NCBI RefSeq assembly: GCF_003323735.1
Contig: NZ_QOIM01000030.1
Span: forward strand, 245,851 to 309,850
Length of the DNA: 64,000 nucleotides
Reading direction: 5' to 3'
From: Streptomyces reniochalinae
GTDB lineage: Bacteria > Actinomycetota > Actinomycetes > Streptomycetales > Streptomycetaceae
The notes beneath the pieces are model-generated. The model worked only from the letters and a program-made list of their open reading frames with translations, did not search any database and was not told the DNA's origin. A program made the position numbers and the translations under genes. Shown here piece by piece: positions 25,306 through 34,136 of this stretch (positions are counted from its first letter, which is position 1; each line of letters begins with the position of its first letter).

Positions 25306-25791
25306 TCAGCCCTGCGACTTCGCGGACGAGGAGGGCGAGGAGGACGACGAGGCCGCCGAGGGCGCTGCGGCTGCCGAGGGCGCCGAGGACGTGGCGGCCG
25401 CTCCGGCCGTGACCTCGGTCTTCTTCTCCCCCGCCGTGGTCTTCGTGCTCTCGCCCGCCCCAGCGGCCTCAGCCGCCGCGTCTGCCTCAGCCCCCGCGTC
25501 TGCCTCGGTGGACTCGTCCGGCTCGGCGACGTCCTTGGACGTCCCCCCGGGCGTGCCGCCGTCCCCGGCCCCGTCCGGTCCGCCGACGGGGGCGCTGCCG
25601 CCCCCGGCCGCCGGCTGCTCCTCGAAGTCCACCCGGTTCATGTGCTTGTTCATCGACTTCATCAGCAGCCACACGGCCAGGCCGATGACCGCGAAGACGA
25701 CGAAGCCGAGCACGCCGGGAGTCACCTTGTTCTCGTCCAGGTCCTTGGCCAGCGGAAGGACCTGGACGAGCGTTGTCTGCGTCGGGCTCAT
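25306..25791 (-). CDS. Single-span membrane protein with low-complexity tail
   Basis: This 161-residue protein starts MSPTQTTLVQVLPLAKDLDE. One transmembrane helix (TPGVLGFVVFAVIGLAVWLL) is followed by a conserved MKSMNKHMNRVDFEE stretch. The remaining 100 or so residues are Gly/Pro, then Ala/Glu/Ser-rich and probably disordered in the cytoplasm. It begins four bases after the mca stop and is therefore co-transcribed with it. Its function is unknown, but the conserved core beside mca suggests a real gene. The earlier in-frame ATG at 25971 lies inside mca and is rejected. Confidence 0.78.
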   Translation of the reverse strand: MSPTQTTLVQVLPLAKDLDENKVTPGVLGFVVFAVIGLAVWLLMKSMNKHMNRVDFEEQPAAGGGSAPVGGPDGAGDGGTPGGTSKDVAEPDESTEADAGAEADAAAEAAGAGESTKTTAGEKKTEVTAGAAATSSAPSAAAAPSAASSSSSPSSSAKSQG

Positions 25792-25795
25792 ACCA

Positions 25796-26674
25796 TCAAT
25801 TCTCGCGGATCCCCGCGAAGAGGTCGTCCTCGGGGAGGGAGGTCTCCACGAGGGACTTCGCCAGCTCGTACTCCTCGGTCGGCCAGACCTCCCGCTGGAT
25901 GTCCATCGGGACGCGGAACCATCCCCCGTCCGGGTCGATCTGCGTGGCGTGCGCGATGAGCGCCTTGTCACGGATCTCGAAGAAGTCGCCGCAGGGCACG
26001 AAGGTGGTGAGCTCGCGCTCCTTTACCTTCATCTTCTCCCAGCGCTCCAGCCACTCCGTGTACGGCGACTCCAGCCCGCGCTCGATCATCGCGTGGTGCA
26101 TCGCCAGGGTGCGCTGCCGGTTGAAGCCCTGGTTGTAGTAGACCTTCAGCGGCTGCCAGGGCGCCCCGAACTCCGCCTCCGGATACTTCTCCGTGTCCGC
26201 GGCGTGCTCGAACGCGACCATGGTGATCTTGTGCGTCATGATGTGGTCGGGGTGCGGGTAGCCGCCGTTCTCGTCGTAGGTGGTGATCACCTGCGGGCGG
26301 AACTCGCGGATCAGCCGCACCAGCGCGCCGGCCGCCTCGTCCACCTCGACCAGAGCGAAGCAGCCCTCCGGCAGCGGCGGCAGCGGGTCGCCCTCGGGCA
26401 GCCCCGAGTCGACGAAGCCGAGCCACGCCTGCTTCACCCCCAGGATCTCCCTGGCCTCGTCCATCTCCTTCCTGCGCACCTCGTGGATGTTCGCCTCGAC
26501 GTAGGTGTCGCCCTGGAGCTTCGGGTTGAGGATGGAGCCACGCTCTCCCCCGGTACACGTCGCGACCAGCACGTCCACCCCCTCGTCGACGTACTTCGCC
26601 ATGGTGGCCGCGCCCTTGCTCGACTCGTCGTCGGGGTGCGCGTGCACGGCCATCAGTCGCAGTTGCTCAGTCAC
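25796..26674 (-). CDS. mca: Mycothiol S-conjugate amidase
   Basis: This 292-residue zinc amidase of the LmbE fold has the metal motif AVHAHPDDESSKGA (His13, Asp16) and the third ligand in GGYPHPDHIMTHK. CTGGERGSILNPKLQG and YYNQGFNRQRTLAMHHAM are typical of Mca rather than MshB. It cleaves mycothiol S-conjugates of electrophiles and antibiotics, releasing a mercapturic acid for export. This marks the organism as an actinomycete. The ATG at 26674 is followed by TEQLRLMAVHAH. The membrane-protein gene at 25306-25791 follows four bases downstream. Confidence 0.95.
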   Translation of the reverse strand: MTEQLRLMAVHAHPDDESSKGAATMAKYVDEGVDVLVATCTGGERGSILNPKLQGDTYVEANIHEVRRKEMDEAREILGVKQAWLGFVDSGLPEGDPLPPLPEGCFALVEVDEAAGALVRLIREFRPQVITTYDENGGYPHPDHIMTHKITMVAFEHAADTEKYPEAEFGAPWQPLKVYYNQGFNRQRTLAMHHAMIERGLESPYTEWLERWEKMKVKERELTTFVPCGDFFEIRDKALIAHATQIDPDGGWFRVPMDIQREVWPTEEYELAKSLVETSLPEDDLFAGIREN

Positions 26675-26803
26675 AACTCAATCCTCGTAAGTCGGCCATC
26701 GGCCCGCCTTCAGCGGTATCGCGGGCGGCTTCTATAGTGACCGAACGAGGACCGTGATGTATTCCCGGTACGATCCCCCGCGCCGCCGAGAGGAACCCGC
26801 GCC

Positions 26804-27235
26804 ATGGCCGATCTGCGCCAGAAGGCCCCGGAAGGGCGCTACGGGCGTACCACAGGGAGCTCCGGCGCGGGTGTGGGCCGCACGGATGCGCGCACGGACC
26901 GCCGGCTGAAGATCACCGGTGGTGTGCTGGGAGTCCTGTTTCTGGCGCTCATCGGCTGGATCGGCGCCTCCTACGTCTCCGGGCAGGACGTCAGCGGCGA
27001 AGTGATCAAGTTCAAGGTCGTCTCCGACAGCGCGGTGGAAGTGCACCTGGAGGTGCGCAAGGACCAGAGCGCCGAAGGCGTGTGCACGCTGCGCTCCCGC
27101 GCGGAGAACGGTTCCGAGGTCGGACGCAGGTCCGCGGCGTTCGACGCGGGTACCGCGCGCGTCGACAAGGTCGTCACCGTGCGGACCACCTCCCGCGCCA
27201 CCAGTGCGGAGCTGCTGGGCTGCGAGAAGAGGTAG
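26804..27235 (+). CDS. DUF4307 membrane-anchored protein
   Basis: This 143-residue protein has a cytoplasmic basic N-terminus (APEGRYGRTTG is the family start), one helix ITGGVLGVLFLALIGWIGAS and an extracytoplasmic beta domain (VIKFKVVSDSAVEVHLEVRK, then CTLRSRAENGSEVGRR). This matches DUF4307, a family of unknown function found beside mca in actinobacteria. It diverges from mca, and the 129-base gap must hold both promoters. Confidence 0.88.
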   Translation: MADLRQKAPEGRYGRTTGSSGAGVGRTDARTDRRLKITGGVLGVLFLALIGWIGASYVSGQDVSGEVIKFKVVSDSAVEVHLEVRKDQSAEGVCTLRSRAENGSEVGRRSAAFDAGTARVDKVVTVRTTSRATSAELLGCEKR

Positions 27236-27485
27236 GCGGCCGCGCGCCGGTCACTTCCGGCGGTTCTCGCCCCTTCCCCGGCCGTGCCCGCCGCTTTCGG
27301 GGTCGTCCTCCCGAGGAAAACCCGTGGAGCCCTTGAGGGAATGCCGGCCTCGCGAGGGAATGCCGCGAGGGAAGTGTCCTCCGGAGAGAATGCCGTCCTT
27401 CCGAGGGGAAAAGGGAGTCGGTTCGCGGATCAGGGGCAGGGGTCGTGGCGGCAGCACCAGCGCGACCAGGAGCAGAGCGACCCGC

Positions 27486-28106
27486 ATGTACCGCCACGAA
27501 GCCACCCAGGCCATCACCGCCCAGCGCGCGTTCGGCATCGTCCGCACGGCCACACCGGGCGAAGCCGTCACAGCGGCGGGCACCGTGCTCGACGCGGGGC
27601 TCGACGCGGTGGAGGTGGCCCTCACCACCCCGCAGGCGCTCCGCGCCCTCGACGAGCTGACCGCGGCGCGTCCGACAGCTCTCATCGGCGCGGGATCCGT
27701 CCTCGACGAGACCGCGGCACGCGCGGCGATCGAAGCGGGCGCGCGCTTCCTCGTCTCGCCGAGCCTCCACCGGGAGGTGCTGCGCACCGGTCACCGGTAC
27801 GGGGTGCCGGTGTTCCCGGGCGTCGCCTCGCCCACGGAGATCGTCCGCGCCCTGGAGGACGGCGCGGACGCGCTCAAGCTCTTCCCCGCCTCCGCCGTCG
27901 CGCCCTCGTGGGTCCGGGACGTGCGGGCGGCGCTGCCCCAGGCGCCGCTCATCCCCACCGGCGGGGTGACCGTCGAGACCGCACCGGAGTGGATCGCGGC
28001 GGGAGCCGTGGCCTGCGGTCTGGGGTCCGCGCTCACCTCGGGTGGGCCCGAGGCGGCCGGGAAGCGGGTGCCCGCGCTGCTGGACGCGCTGGCCCGCGCG
28101 AGGTGA
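27486..28106 (+). CDS. eda: 2-dehydro-3-deoxy-phosphogluconate aldolase
   Basis: This 206-residue (beta/alpha)8 class I aldolase has the early catalytic-glutamate strand AGLDAVEVALTT and the phosphate/GAGSV segment ALIGAGSVLDE. The Schiff-base lysine lies in DGADALKLFPASAV, and PLIPTGGVTVETAPEWIAAG follows. It splits KDPG (or a related aldol) into pyruvate and glyceraldehyde-3-phosphate. The ATG at 27486 has AGGAG twelve bases upstream. There is no kinase or dehydratase beside it; a PfkB kinase of the 2-keto-3-deoxygluconate-kinase type lies at 48291. The 250 bases upstream hold several copies of GAGGGAATGCCG and no gene. Confidence 0.88.
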   Translation: MYRHEATQAITAQRAFGIVRTATPGEAVTAAGTVLDAGLDAVEVALTTPQALRALDELTAARPTALIGAGSVLDETAARAAIEAGARFLVSPSLHREVLRTGHRYGVPVFPGVASPTEIVRALEDGADALKLFPASAVAPSWVRDVRAALPQAPLIPTGGVTVETAPEWIAAGAVACGLGSALTSGGPEAAGKRVPALLDALARAR

Positions 28107-28324
28107 CCGCCCCACGCGGCGCGGGGCGTCCCTGGCCCCGGTGACGCGCGCGGCCTGCTCGTGTGGTGTGCTCTTGCGGCTGTGACCTGCGGCGGAGCCA
28201 CGGCCTTCTTCCCTTTTCCGCCGAAATTGTTAAGCTCGTGGTTTCGCCCACCAGTGAAGGCGCAGCCTGTCTGGTAGGGCGATTGCTGCATCAGCTGACA
28301 TCCCAGTACCGACGAGGAGCACCT

Positions 28325-28822
28325 GTGACCCAGACCAGCGACAACGTCACCTGGCTGACCCAGGAGGCGTACTCCCAGCTCAAGGCCGAGCTGGAGTACC
28401 TGTCGGGTCCTGCACGTACCGAGATCTCGAAGAAGATCGAGGCGGCTCGCGAGGAGGGCGACCTCCGCGAGAACGGCGGGTACCACGCGGCCAAGGAGGA
28501 GCAGGGCAAGCAGGAGCTGCGGATCCGCCAGCTCCAGCAACTCCTGGAGAACGCGAAGGTCGGTGAGGCTCCGGCGGACGACGGTGTGGTCGAGCCCGGC
28601 ATGGTGGTGAAGATCGCCTTCGACGGCGACGAGGACGACACCATCACCTTCCTGCTGGCGTCCCGCGAGTACGCCAGCACGGACATCGAGACGTACTCCC
28701 CGCAGTCGCCGCTGGGCACCGGTGTGAACGGCAAGAAGGTGGGCGAGGACGCCGAGTACGAGCTGCCGAACGGCAAGATGGCCTCCGTCCGGATCCTGGA
28801 GGCGAAGCCCTACCAGGGCTGA
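28325..28822 (+). CDS. greA: Transcription elongation factor GreA
   Basis: This 165-residue protein has an N-terminal coiled coil tipped by the acidic loop REEGDLRENGGYHAAKEEQG, which reaches into the RNA polymerase secondary channel and stimulates transcript cleavage. The FKBP-like C-terminal domain includes SPLGTGVNGKKVGEDAEYEL. The GTG at 28325 follows GAGGAG at good spacing, and the longer frame to 28163 lacks similarity. It ends at a textbook terminator. Confidence 0.96.
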   Translation: MTQTSDNVTWLTQEAYSQLKAELEYLSGPARTEISKKIEAAREEGDLRENGGYHAAKEEQGKQELRIRQLQQLLENAKVGEAPADDGVVEPGMVVKIAFDGDEDDTITFLLASREYASTDIETYSPQSPLGTGVNGKKVGEDAEYELPNGKMASVRILEAKPYQG

Positions 28823-28851
28823 GGGGCGGCGAACCGGCCCACGGGTGCTGA

Positions 28852-28896
28852 CGGCGGGCGGCCCGCGCGTGTTGTGCGCGGGCCGCCCGCCGTTTT
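28852..28896 (+). terminator. greA rho-independent terminator
   Basis: A perfect 17-base stem (CGGCGGGCGGCCCGCGC at 28852-28868, complement at 28876-28892) is followed directly by TTTT. Confidence 0.95.
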
Positions 28897-28936
28897 CCGC
28901 CCGTTGGGGCTGCCGGGCTCCGGGCTGCCGGGCTCG

Positions 28937-29800
28937 TCAGGCCGTGGCGTTGCGGTACTTGCGGACCGCCAGGGTGCGGAAGACCACGATGATGGCGGCC
29001 GACCAGATCAGCGAGGCCCAGACCGGGTGCTGCATGGGCCAGGCGTCCGGTACCGGATAGCCGGGCGGCAGGTTGCCGAACAGCTCCCGTGCGGCGACGA
29101 CGGTGGCGCTGAACGGGTTCCACTCGGCGAGGTGCTGGAGGAAGCCCGGCATGTTCTGGGAGGGCACGAACGCGACGGAGATGAACGTCAGCGGGAACAG
29201 CCACACCAGCCCGCCCGAGGTGGCGGCCTCCGGTGTCCGCACCGAGAGGCCGATCAGTGCGCCGATCCAGGTGAACGCGTAGCCCAGCAGCAACAGCAGC
29301 CCGAATCCCGCCAGTGCCTTGGGGATGCCGTCGTGGGCGCTCCACCCCACGAGGGCGGCGACGACGGCGAGGACGACGAGGGTCAGCGCCGTCTGGACGA
29401 GGTCGGCCAGGGTGCGCCCGGTCAGTACGGCGCCGCGTGCCATGGGCAGCGAACGGAAGCGGTCGATGAGGCCCTTGTGCATGTCCTCCGCTATGCCGGC
29501 TCCCGCGCCCGCCGTCGCGAAGGTGACGGTCTGCGCGAAGATGCCCGCCATCAGGAACTCGCGGTAGGAAGCGGCGTCCGTGCCGGACCCGGGGACCTTG
29601 ATAGAGCCGCCGAAGACGTAGCTGAAGAGCACCACGAACATGATCGGCTGGATCAGTCCGAAGATGACGACCTCGGGGATGCGCACCATGCGGATGAGGT
29701 TGCGCTTGGCCATCACCAGGGAGTCGGTGACGGACTGGACGATTCCGCCGCGCCCCTTCGGCGCGGTTCCGGCGGGCGCCGCCTGGGCGGTGGCACTCAC
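28937..29800 (-). CDS. ABC-2 type permease of a drug exporter
   Basis: This 287-residue permease of the DrrB type begins at a GTG at 29800 preceded by AAGGAGG. A cytoplasmic N-terminus leads to six hydrophobic spans (VVIFGLIQPIMFVVLFSYVF first, ASLIWSAAIIVVFRTLAVR last). The family motif AEDMHKGLIDRFRSLPMAR, which contacts the ATPase, is present. Its start overlaps the ATPase stop as GTGA, so the two subunits are translationally coupled. Together they would export a lipophilic compound. Confidence 0.92.
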   Translation of the reverse strand: MSATAQAAPAGTAPKGRGGIVQSVTDSLVMAKRNLIRMVRIPEVVIFGLIQPIMFVVLFSYVFGGSIKVPGSGTDAASYREFLMAGIFAQTVTFATAGAGAGIAEDMHKGLIDRFRSLPMARGAVLTGRTLADLVQTALTLVVLAVVAALVGWSAHDGIPKALAGFGLLLLLGYAFTWIGALIGLSVRTPEAATSGGLVWLFPLTFISVAFVPSQNMPGFLQHLAEWNPFSATVVAARELFGNLPPGYPVPDAWPMQHPVWASLIWSAAIIVVFRTLAVRKYRNATA

Positions 29801-30849
29801 TTGGTGGCCTCCTTGCGCTGCGCCGCGTTCGGGGACGCGTCGGTGTCGGTGTCCGGCTGGTTGTCGGTGTCCTTCCCCTGCTCCGGCTCGCCCTCGGCGG
29901 CGTGGCCCGTCAGGGAGATGAAGACGTCGTCGAGGGTGGGGCGGCGCAGGCCGATGTCGTCGATCTCGACGCCGCGGGTGTCCAGCTCCCGGATGACCTC
30001 GGCGAGGAGCTTGGCGCCTCCGGTGACGGGCACCGTCAGCTTGCGGGTGTGTTCCTCGACGGTGCAGCTCTCCCGCCCGGCGGCGCCGCGCAGCGCGTGG
30101 CCTTCGAGGATCTCCCGCGCGGTGGGGATCTCCTCGCGCTCGTGGACGACGACTTCGACGCGCTCGCCGCCGGTCTGGGCCTTGAGCTGGTCGGAGGTGC
30201 CGCGCGCGATGACTCTGCCGTGGTCGACGACGGCGATGTCGTGCGCGAGCCTGTCGGCCTCGTCGAGATACTGCGTGGTCAGCAGCACCGTCGTACCGCC
30301 GGCGACGAGCTCCTCGATGACCTCCCACAGTTGCTGCCTGTTGCGGGGGTCGAGCCCGGTGGTGGGCTCGTCCATGAACATCACGGGCGGGCTGACCACC
30401 AGCGCGGCGGCGAGGTCGAGCCGGCGGCGCATGCCGCCCGAGTAGGTCTTGGCGGTGCGGTCTGCGGCGTCGGCGAGGTTGAACCGCTCCAGCAGCTCCT
30501 TCGCACGCTTCTTCGCGTCGCGACCGGACATCTGGTAGAGCTGGCCGACCATCTGCAGGTTCTCACGGCCTGTCAGGTATTCGTCGACGGCGGCGAACTG
30601 CCCTGACAGGCCGATCGAACGGCGCACCGCCGTGGGGTTCTTGAGCACGTCGGTGCCCGCGACGACGGCTTTGCCCGCGTCGGGCCTCAGCAGGGTGGTC
30701 AGGACCCGGACCGCGGTGGTCTTGCCCGCGCCGTTGGGTCCGAGCAGGCCGAGCACGGTGGATTCGGGGACGTCGAGGTCGACGCCGTCCAGCGCCTTCA
30801 CGTCGCCGAAGGCTTTCACCAGCCCCTCGGCGTAAATGGCACCTGGCAT
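29797..30849 (-). CDS. ABC exporter ATPase, DrrA family
   Basis: This 350-residue ATPase has Walker A GLLGPNGAGKTTAVRVL, the signature TYSGGMRRRLDLAAAL, Walker B PVMFMDEPTTGLDPR and the H-loop LTTQYLDEADRLA. The DrrA-type C-terminal domain ends RRPTLDDVFISLTGH. The last 40 residues are an acidic/polar tail. The ATG at 30849 (MPGAIYAEGLVKAF) is chosen; the open frame upstream is unrelated. A TATCGCG palindrome about 125 bases upstream may bind a regulator not encoded beside it. Confidence 0.93.
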   Translation of the reverse strand: MPGAIYAEGLVKAFGDVKALDGVDLDVPESTVLGLLGPNGAGKTTAVRVLTTLLRPDAGKAVVAGTDVLKNPTAVRRSIGLSGQFAAVDEYLTGRENLQMVGQLYQMSGRDAKKRAKELLERFNLADAADRTAKTYSGGMRRRLDLAAALVVSPPVMFMDEPTTGLDPRNRQQLWEVIEELVAGGTTVLLTTQYLDEADRLAHDIAVVDHGRVIARGTSDQLKAQTGGERVEVVVHEREEIPTAREILEGHALRGAAGRESCTVEEHTRKLTVPVTGGAKLLAEVIRELDTRGVEIDDIGLRRPTLDDVFISLTGHAAEGEPEQGKDTDNQPDTDTDASPNAAQRKEATK

Positions 30850-30970
30850 GGATGGTCTCCCGGGGTGTGGAGCGCGTGGCTCTACGAAAAATGCTAGATC
30901 CGTCCGAAAGTTCCGGCGTGCATACACGGACGTGCGGCGGGTTCCGGCCCGGCGACAGCAGTATGAGCCG

Positions 30971-30986
30971 ACGCGATGTATCGCGT
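30971..30986. promoter_or_regulatory. ACGCGAT-GT-ATCGCGT palindrome upstream of the ABC exporter
   Basis: Perfect seven-base arms surround GT about 125 bases before the ATPase start. A half-site-like TTTCGCGATAG follows at 30995-31005. TetR- or PadR-type repressors of exporters bind such sites. The surrounding 30850-31179 gap has no gene. Confidence 0.45.
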
Positions 30987-31008
30987 CAACCGCATTTCGC
31001 GATAGTCC

Positions 31009-31063
31009 GTGAGTTGATGGCCCGTGAGTTGATGGTCCGGGAGTTGATGGTCCGTGAGTTCGC
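31009..31063. repeat. 15-base tandem repeat between the exporter and ilvA
   Basis: GTGAGTTGATGGCCC and two close variants occupy 31009-31053 at an exact 15-base period, with a fourth partial copy after that. No reading frame of note uses it. Confidence 0.75.
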
Positions 31064-31179
31064 CGTGTCCTGGTTCCGCATCCGTGTGCCGCCGTGCCCG
31101 TGTGCCGTGCCCCCGCGTCCCCGGCCCCGCACGCCCACGTTCCGTGCTCAGCGCTGACAGCGCCCAGTCGAGCCGCCCC

Positions 31180-32424
31180 TCAGCTGACGACCGTGTAGCC
31201 CGCCGCGCGCAGCCCGGACGCCACCTCGACGCAGTGCTCGGGGCCCTTCGTCTCCAGGTGCAGCTCCACCTCCACCTCGTCGAGTCCGAGCCGCGGGTCG
31301 GTGCGGACGTGGCTGACGTCGAGCACGTTGGCGTCGGCCGTGGACAGCTCGCTCATCAGCGCGGCCAGGGCGCCGGGCCTGTCGGACAGGCGCAGCCGCA
31401 GCGACAGGTAGCGGCCGGCCGCCGCCATGCCGTGCCGCAGCGTGCGCTGGAGGACGAGGGGGTCGACGTTGCCGCCAGAGAGCACCGCGGCGACGGGGCC
31501 CTCGAAGCCGTCGGGGGCCGACAGCAGCGCCGCGACCGAGCTGGCTCCCGCGGGCTCGACCACCAGTTTCGCCCTTTCGAGGCAGAGCAACAGCGCGCTG
31601 GAGAGGGCGTCTTCGGAGACGGTGCGGATTTCGTCCACCAGCGTGTCGATGATGCGGAACGGGACGTCTCCCGGTTTGCCGACCTTGATGCCGTCGGCCA
31701 TGGTCGAGGCCGACTCCAGCGCCGTCGGCCGCCCGGCCGCCAGCGACGGGGGGTAGGCGGCCGCACCCTCGGCCTGCACCCCCACGAGCCGCACGTCGGG
31801 ACGGAGCGCCTTGATGGCCACCGCCATGCCGGCGAGCAGCCCGCCTCCGCCGACACCGACCACCACGGTGCGCACCTCGGGGCACTGTTCGAGCAGTTCC
31901 AGGCCGAGCGTGCCCTGGCCCGCCACCACGTCCGGGTGGTCGAAAGGGTGGATGAAGACGGCGCCGGTGGCGTGCGCGTACTCCTTGGCCGCCTCCAGAG
32001 TCTCGTCCACCACAGAACCGTGCATGCGCACCCGCGCCCCGTACTCGCGGGTGGCCGCCACCTTCGGCAGAGGGGCGCCGACCGGCATGAAAACGGTGGA
32101 GGCCACGCCCAGCAGCGAGGCCGCGAGGGCGACGCCCTGCGCGTGGTTGCCGGCGCTCGCCGCCACGACGCCGCGCCGCCGCTCCCGCGCGGAGAGTCCG
32201 GCGATGCGCACGTAGGCGCCGCGCAGCTTGAAGGAGCCGGTGCGCTGGAGGTTCTCGCACTTGAGGTGGACCGGTGCGCCGACGAGCGAGGAGAGGTGCC
32301 GGCTTCCCTCCACGGCGGTGGTACGGGCGATCCCGGAGAGTGTTTTGTGCGCGCGGCGCACGTCGTCGAGACAGACGGGCAGGTCAAACCCGTGGGTGGC
32401 GCGGGGCGGTGCACTGGAGGCCAT
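31180..32424 (-). CDS. ilvA: Threonine ammonia-lyase
   Basis: This 414-residue fold-type II PLP enzyme has its Schiff-base lysine in NLQRTGSFKLRGAY. The phosphate-binding GVGGGGLLAGMAVAIKAL and VVAASAGNHAQGVALAA are present. A single C-terminal ACT domain (YLSLRLRLSDRPGALAALMS onward) is typical of the shorter threonine dehydratases. It makes 2-oxobutyrate from threonine, for isoleucine synthesis and propionyl-CoA supply. The ATG at 32424 (MASSAPPRATHG) is chosen over 32541 because the extra 39 residues look non-coding. Confidence 0.94.
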   Translation of the reverse strand: MASSAPPRATHGFDLPVCLDDVRRAHKTLSGIARTTAVEGSRHLSSLVGAPVHLKCENLQRTGSFKLRGAYVRIAGLSARERRRGVVAASAGNHAQGVALAASLLGVASTVFMPVGAPLPKVAATREYGARVRMHGSVVDETLEAAKEYAHATGAVFIHPFDHPDVVAGQGTLGLELLEQCPEVRTVVVGVGGGGLLAGMAVAIKALRPDVRLVGVQAEGAAAYPPSLAAGRPTALESASTMADGIKVGKPGDVPFRIIDTLVDEIRTVSEDALSSALLLCLERAKLVVEPAGASSVAALLSAPDGFEGPVAAVLSGGNVDPLVLQRTLRHGMAAAGRYLSLRLRLSDRPGALAALMSELSTADANVLDVSHVRTDPRLGLDEVEVELHLETKGPEHCVEVASGLRAAGYTVVS

Positions 32425-32616
32425 GCCGCCAGTCTGGCAGTCCGCCGGTACGGCCTGAGCGCGGTCGCCCGGGGTGGTCCGCGTCACTGGTTCGTGCAGC
32501 GGAGGTACACCCTGGGCCACTGCCGCGTACTCTGTCGGCACATGCTCAGGTCATCCCGACCAACAAACCATCCCTAAACCGTCAAAATTCCTCAAAAACT
32601 CCCGCAGACTGACGAA

Positions 32617-33201
32617 GTGAGCGCACGTGCCATGCCCACGCACCCGGACATGACGACAGACACCTCAGACACCCCGGGACGACTCCAGGACGAACCCGCG
32701 GTGCCTGCCGACAGCGGTGCCCCTTCCTCCACAGCCGTGCTGGACGCCATGCAGCACCAGCTGGCGGTGTACGCGCGCCGCGCGGAACAGACCCGGCTCG
32801 GCGGGCTCGGACAGGCCCGCAACTCCATGGACCGTGCCGCCTACCTCCTGCTCAACCGGCTCGACCAGGAGGGCCCCATGGGCGTCAAGGCGCTCGCAGC
32901 CGGCATGGGGATCGACTCCTCCACCGTGACCCGGCAGGTCGCGCCCCTCGTCGAGTCCGGGCTGGTCAAGCGGACCTCCCACCCGGAGGACGGCCGCGCG
33001 GTCGTGCTCCAGCTCTCCCCGCGCGGCGAGGCCAGGCTGGAAGAGGTCCGCTCCTCGCGGCGCAACCTGATGCAGCTCATCACGCAGGAGTGGACGGAAG
33101 AGGAACGCGGCACCTTCTGCAAGCTGCTCACCCGCTTCAACGGGGCGATGCTCGACCTGCACCCCGGCGGCCTCGGCCAGCCGCCCAGGTCAGGCTCCTG
33201 A
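32617..33201 (+). CDS. MarR-family transcriptional regulator
   Basis: This regulator of up to 194 residues has a winged helix-turn-helix (AYLLLNRLDQEGPMGVKALA, GIDSSTVTRQVAPLVESGLV, RTSHPEDGRAVVLQLSPRG). The first 40 residues are polar, and starts at 32617 (GTG), 32632 or 32650 are all possible. MarR proteins are dimeric repressors that respond to small phenolic or oxidative ligands. It diverges from ilvA. The upstream stretch 32560-32610 is unusually A-rich for this genome. Confidence 0.88.
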   Translation: MSARAMPTHPDMTTDTSDTPGRLQDEPAVPADSGAPSSTAVLDAMQHQLAVYARRAEQTRLGGLGQARNSMDRAAYLLLNRLDQEGPMGVKALAAGMGIDSSTVTRQVAPLVESGLVKRTSHPEDGRAVVLQLSPRGEARLEEVRSSRRNLMQLITQEWTEEERGTFCKLLTRFNGAMLDLHPGGLGQPPRSGS

Positions 33202-33390
33202 GCCGCCCCACGGGGACACCACCGGCCGCGCGCCCGTCGAAACCGTGGCCCCGACCACCGGGGAGCGGCCCCGCGCGACGCGCTCCGGCGAAGCTCCCGA
33301 CGCGCCTCTTGATTTGATCTGGCCGCCTGCCGTCCTATAGCGGCACAGGAGGCCGGGGGAGCGTCGCGCGGAACGCGCGCGGGAGGCGGC

Positions 33391-33858
33391 GTGCGAGAGC
33401 GTCAGGCACAGACGGAGCGCCTGAGCGCGCGCGAGTTCGAGGCGTTCGTCGCGGGGGCCGGCGGCAGGCTGCTGCACGCCGCCACCCTGCTGACCGCCGA
33501 ACCCCCCGGCAGCGCGCCCGCGGCCGAGCGGCTCCTCGTACGGGCGCTGGCCCGCACCCGCGCCGACTGGTACCGGATGCGCGGCGAGGACCCCTACGAA
33601 CGCACGCGCCAGGAGCTGGCCGCGCACTTCGCCCGCACCGGCCTGCGCCACCGCCGCTCCCGCGGCGGCCTGTTGGGGGCACTCACCCCCGCGGAACGGC
33701 TCGTCCTGGTGCTGCGGCTGTACGAGGGCGTCGCCGAGGAACAGGTCGCCGCCGGGCTCGGACTGCCCGTCGAGCGGATACGGACACTGCACACGCGGGC
33801 CCTGGCGACGGTGCTCAGCCGGCCACCGGACCAGGGAGCGGCGCATGAGCCTGCCTGA
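33391..33858 (+). CDS. Sigma-70 region 4-type (ECF-like) protein
   Basis: This 155-residue protein resembles SigE-type actinomycete factors of the sigma-70 superfamily. Residues 10-80 (LSAREFEAFVAGAGGRLLHA through ARTRADWYRM) form a degenerate region 2. Residues 95-145 (LTPAERLVLVLRLYEGVAEE, then GLPVERIRTLHTRALATVL) form region 4, the -35-binding helix-turn-helix. Region 2 is weakly conserved, so activity as a sigma factor is uncertain. It starts at a GTG. The next gene begins 14 bases before its stop and encodes a membrane-anchored protein, the arrangement of a sigma and its anti-sigma factor. Confidence 0.78.
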   Translation: MRERQAQTERLSAREFEAFVAGAGGRLLHAATLLTAEPPGSAPAAERLLVRALARTRADWYRMRGEDPYERTRQELAAHFARTGLRHRRSRGGLLGALTPAERLVLVLRLYEGVAEEQVAAGLGLPVERIRTLHTRALATVLSRPPDQGAAHEPA

Positions 33859-34099
33859 CCGCAAGGAGGCGGAGGTGCGGCGGCTGCTGGAACAGCGCAC
33901 CGCGGAGTCCGTGCCCCCGGACCTCGCCGAGCGGGCGCGCACGGAAGGGGAGCGGTTGCTGGGGCGGCGCCGGGCCCTGCGGACGGCTCTGTGGGCCGGG
34001 GCGCTGGTCGGTCTCGCCGCCCTGCTGGTGTGGGCCCTCGCCCTCGGCCCCTGGACGGCAACGCCCCCCACGACGACGTCTCCCACCGCGGGGTGGTGA
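33845..34099 (+). CDS. Small membrane-anchored protein, possible anti-sigma partner
   Basis: This 84-residue protein has a charged cytoplasmic N-terminus (MSLPDRKEAEVRRLLEQRTA, then VPPDLAERARTEGERL) and one transmembrane helix (TALWAGALVGLAALLVWALA). The external tail is short. Overlap with the sigma-like gene implies translational coupling. No zinc-binding HxxxCxxC motif is present, so it is not a classical ZAS anti-sigma factor. The partner role is inferred from context only. Confidence 0.72.
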   Translation: MSLPDRKEAEVRRLLEQRTAESVPPDLAERARTEGERLLGRRRALRTALWAGALVGLAALLVWALALGPWTATPPTTTSPTAGW

Positions 34100-34101
34100 C
34101 A

Positions 34102-34136
34102 CCTTCCCCTCCCTCCGCGCGGGAGGGAGGGGAAGG
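34102..34136. terminator. Terminator after the sigma-like operon
   Basis: CCTTCCCCTCCCTCC (34102-34116) pairs with GGAGGGAGGGGAAGG (34122-34136). It starts three bases past the stop codon. Confidence 0.85.
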
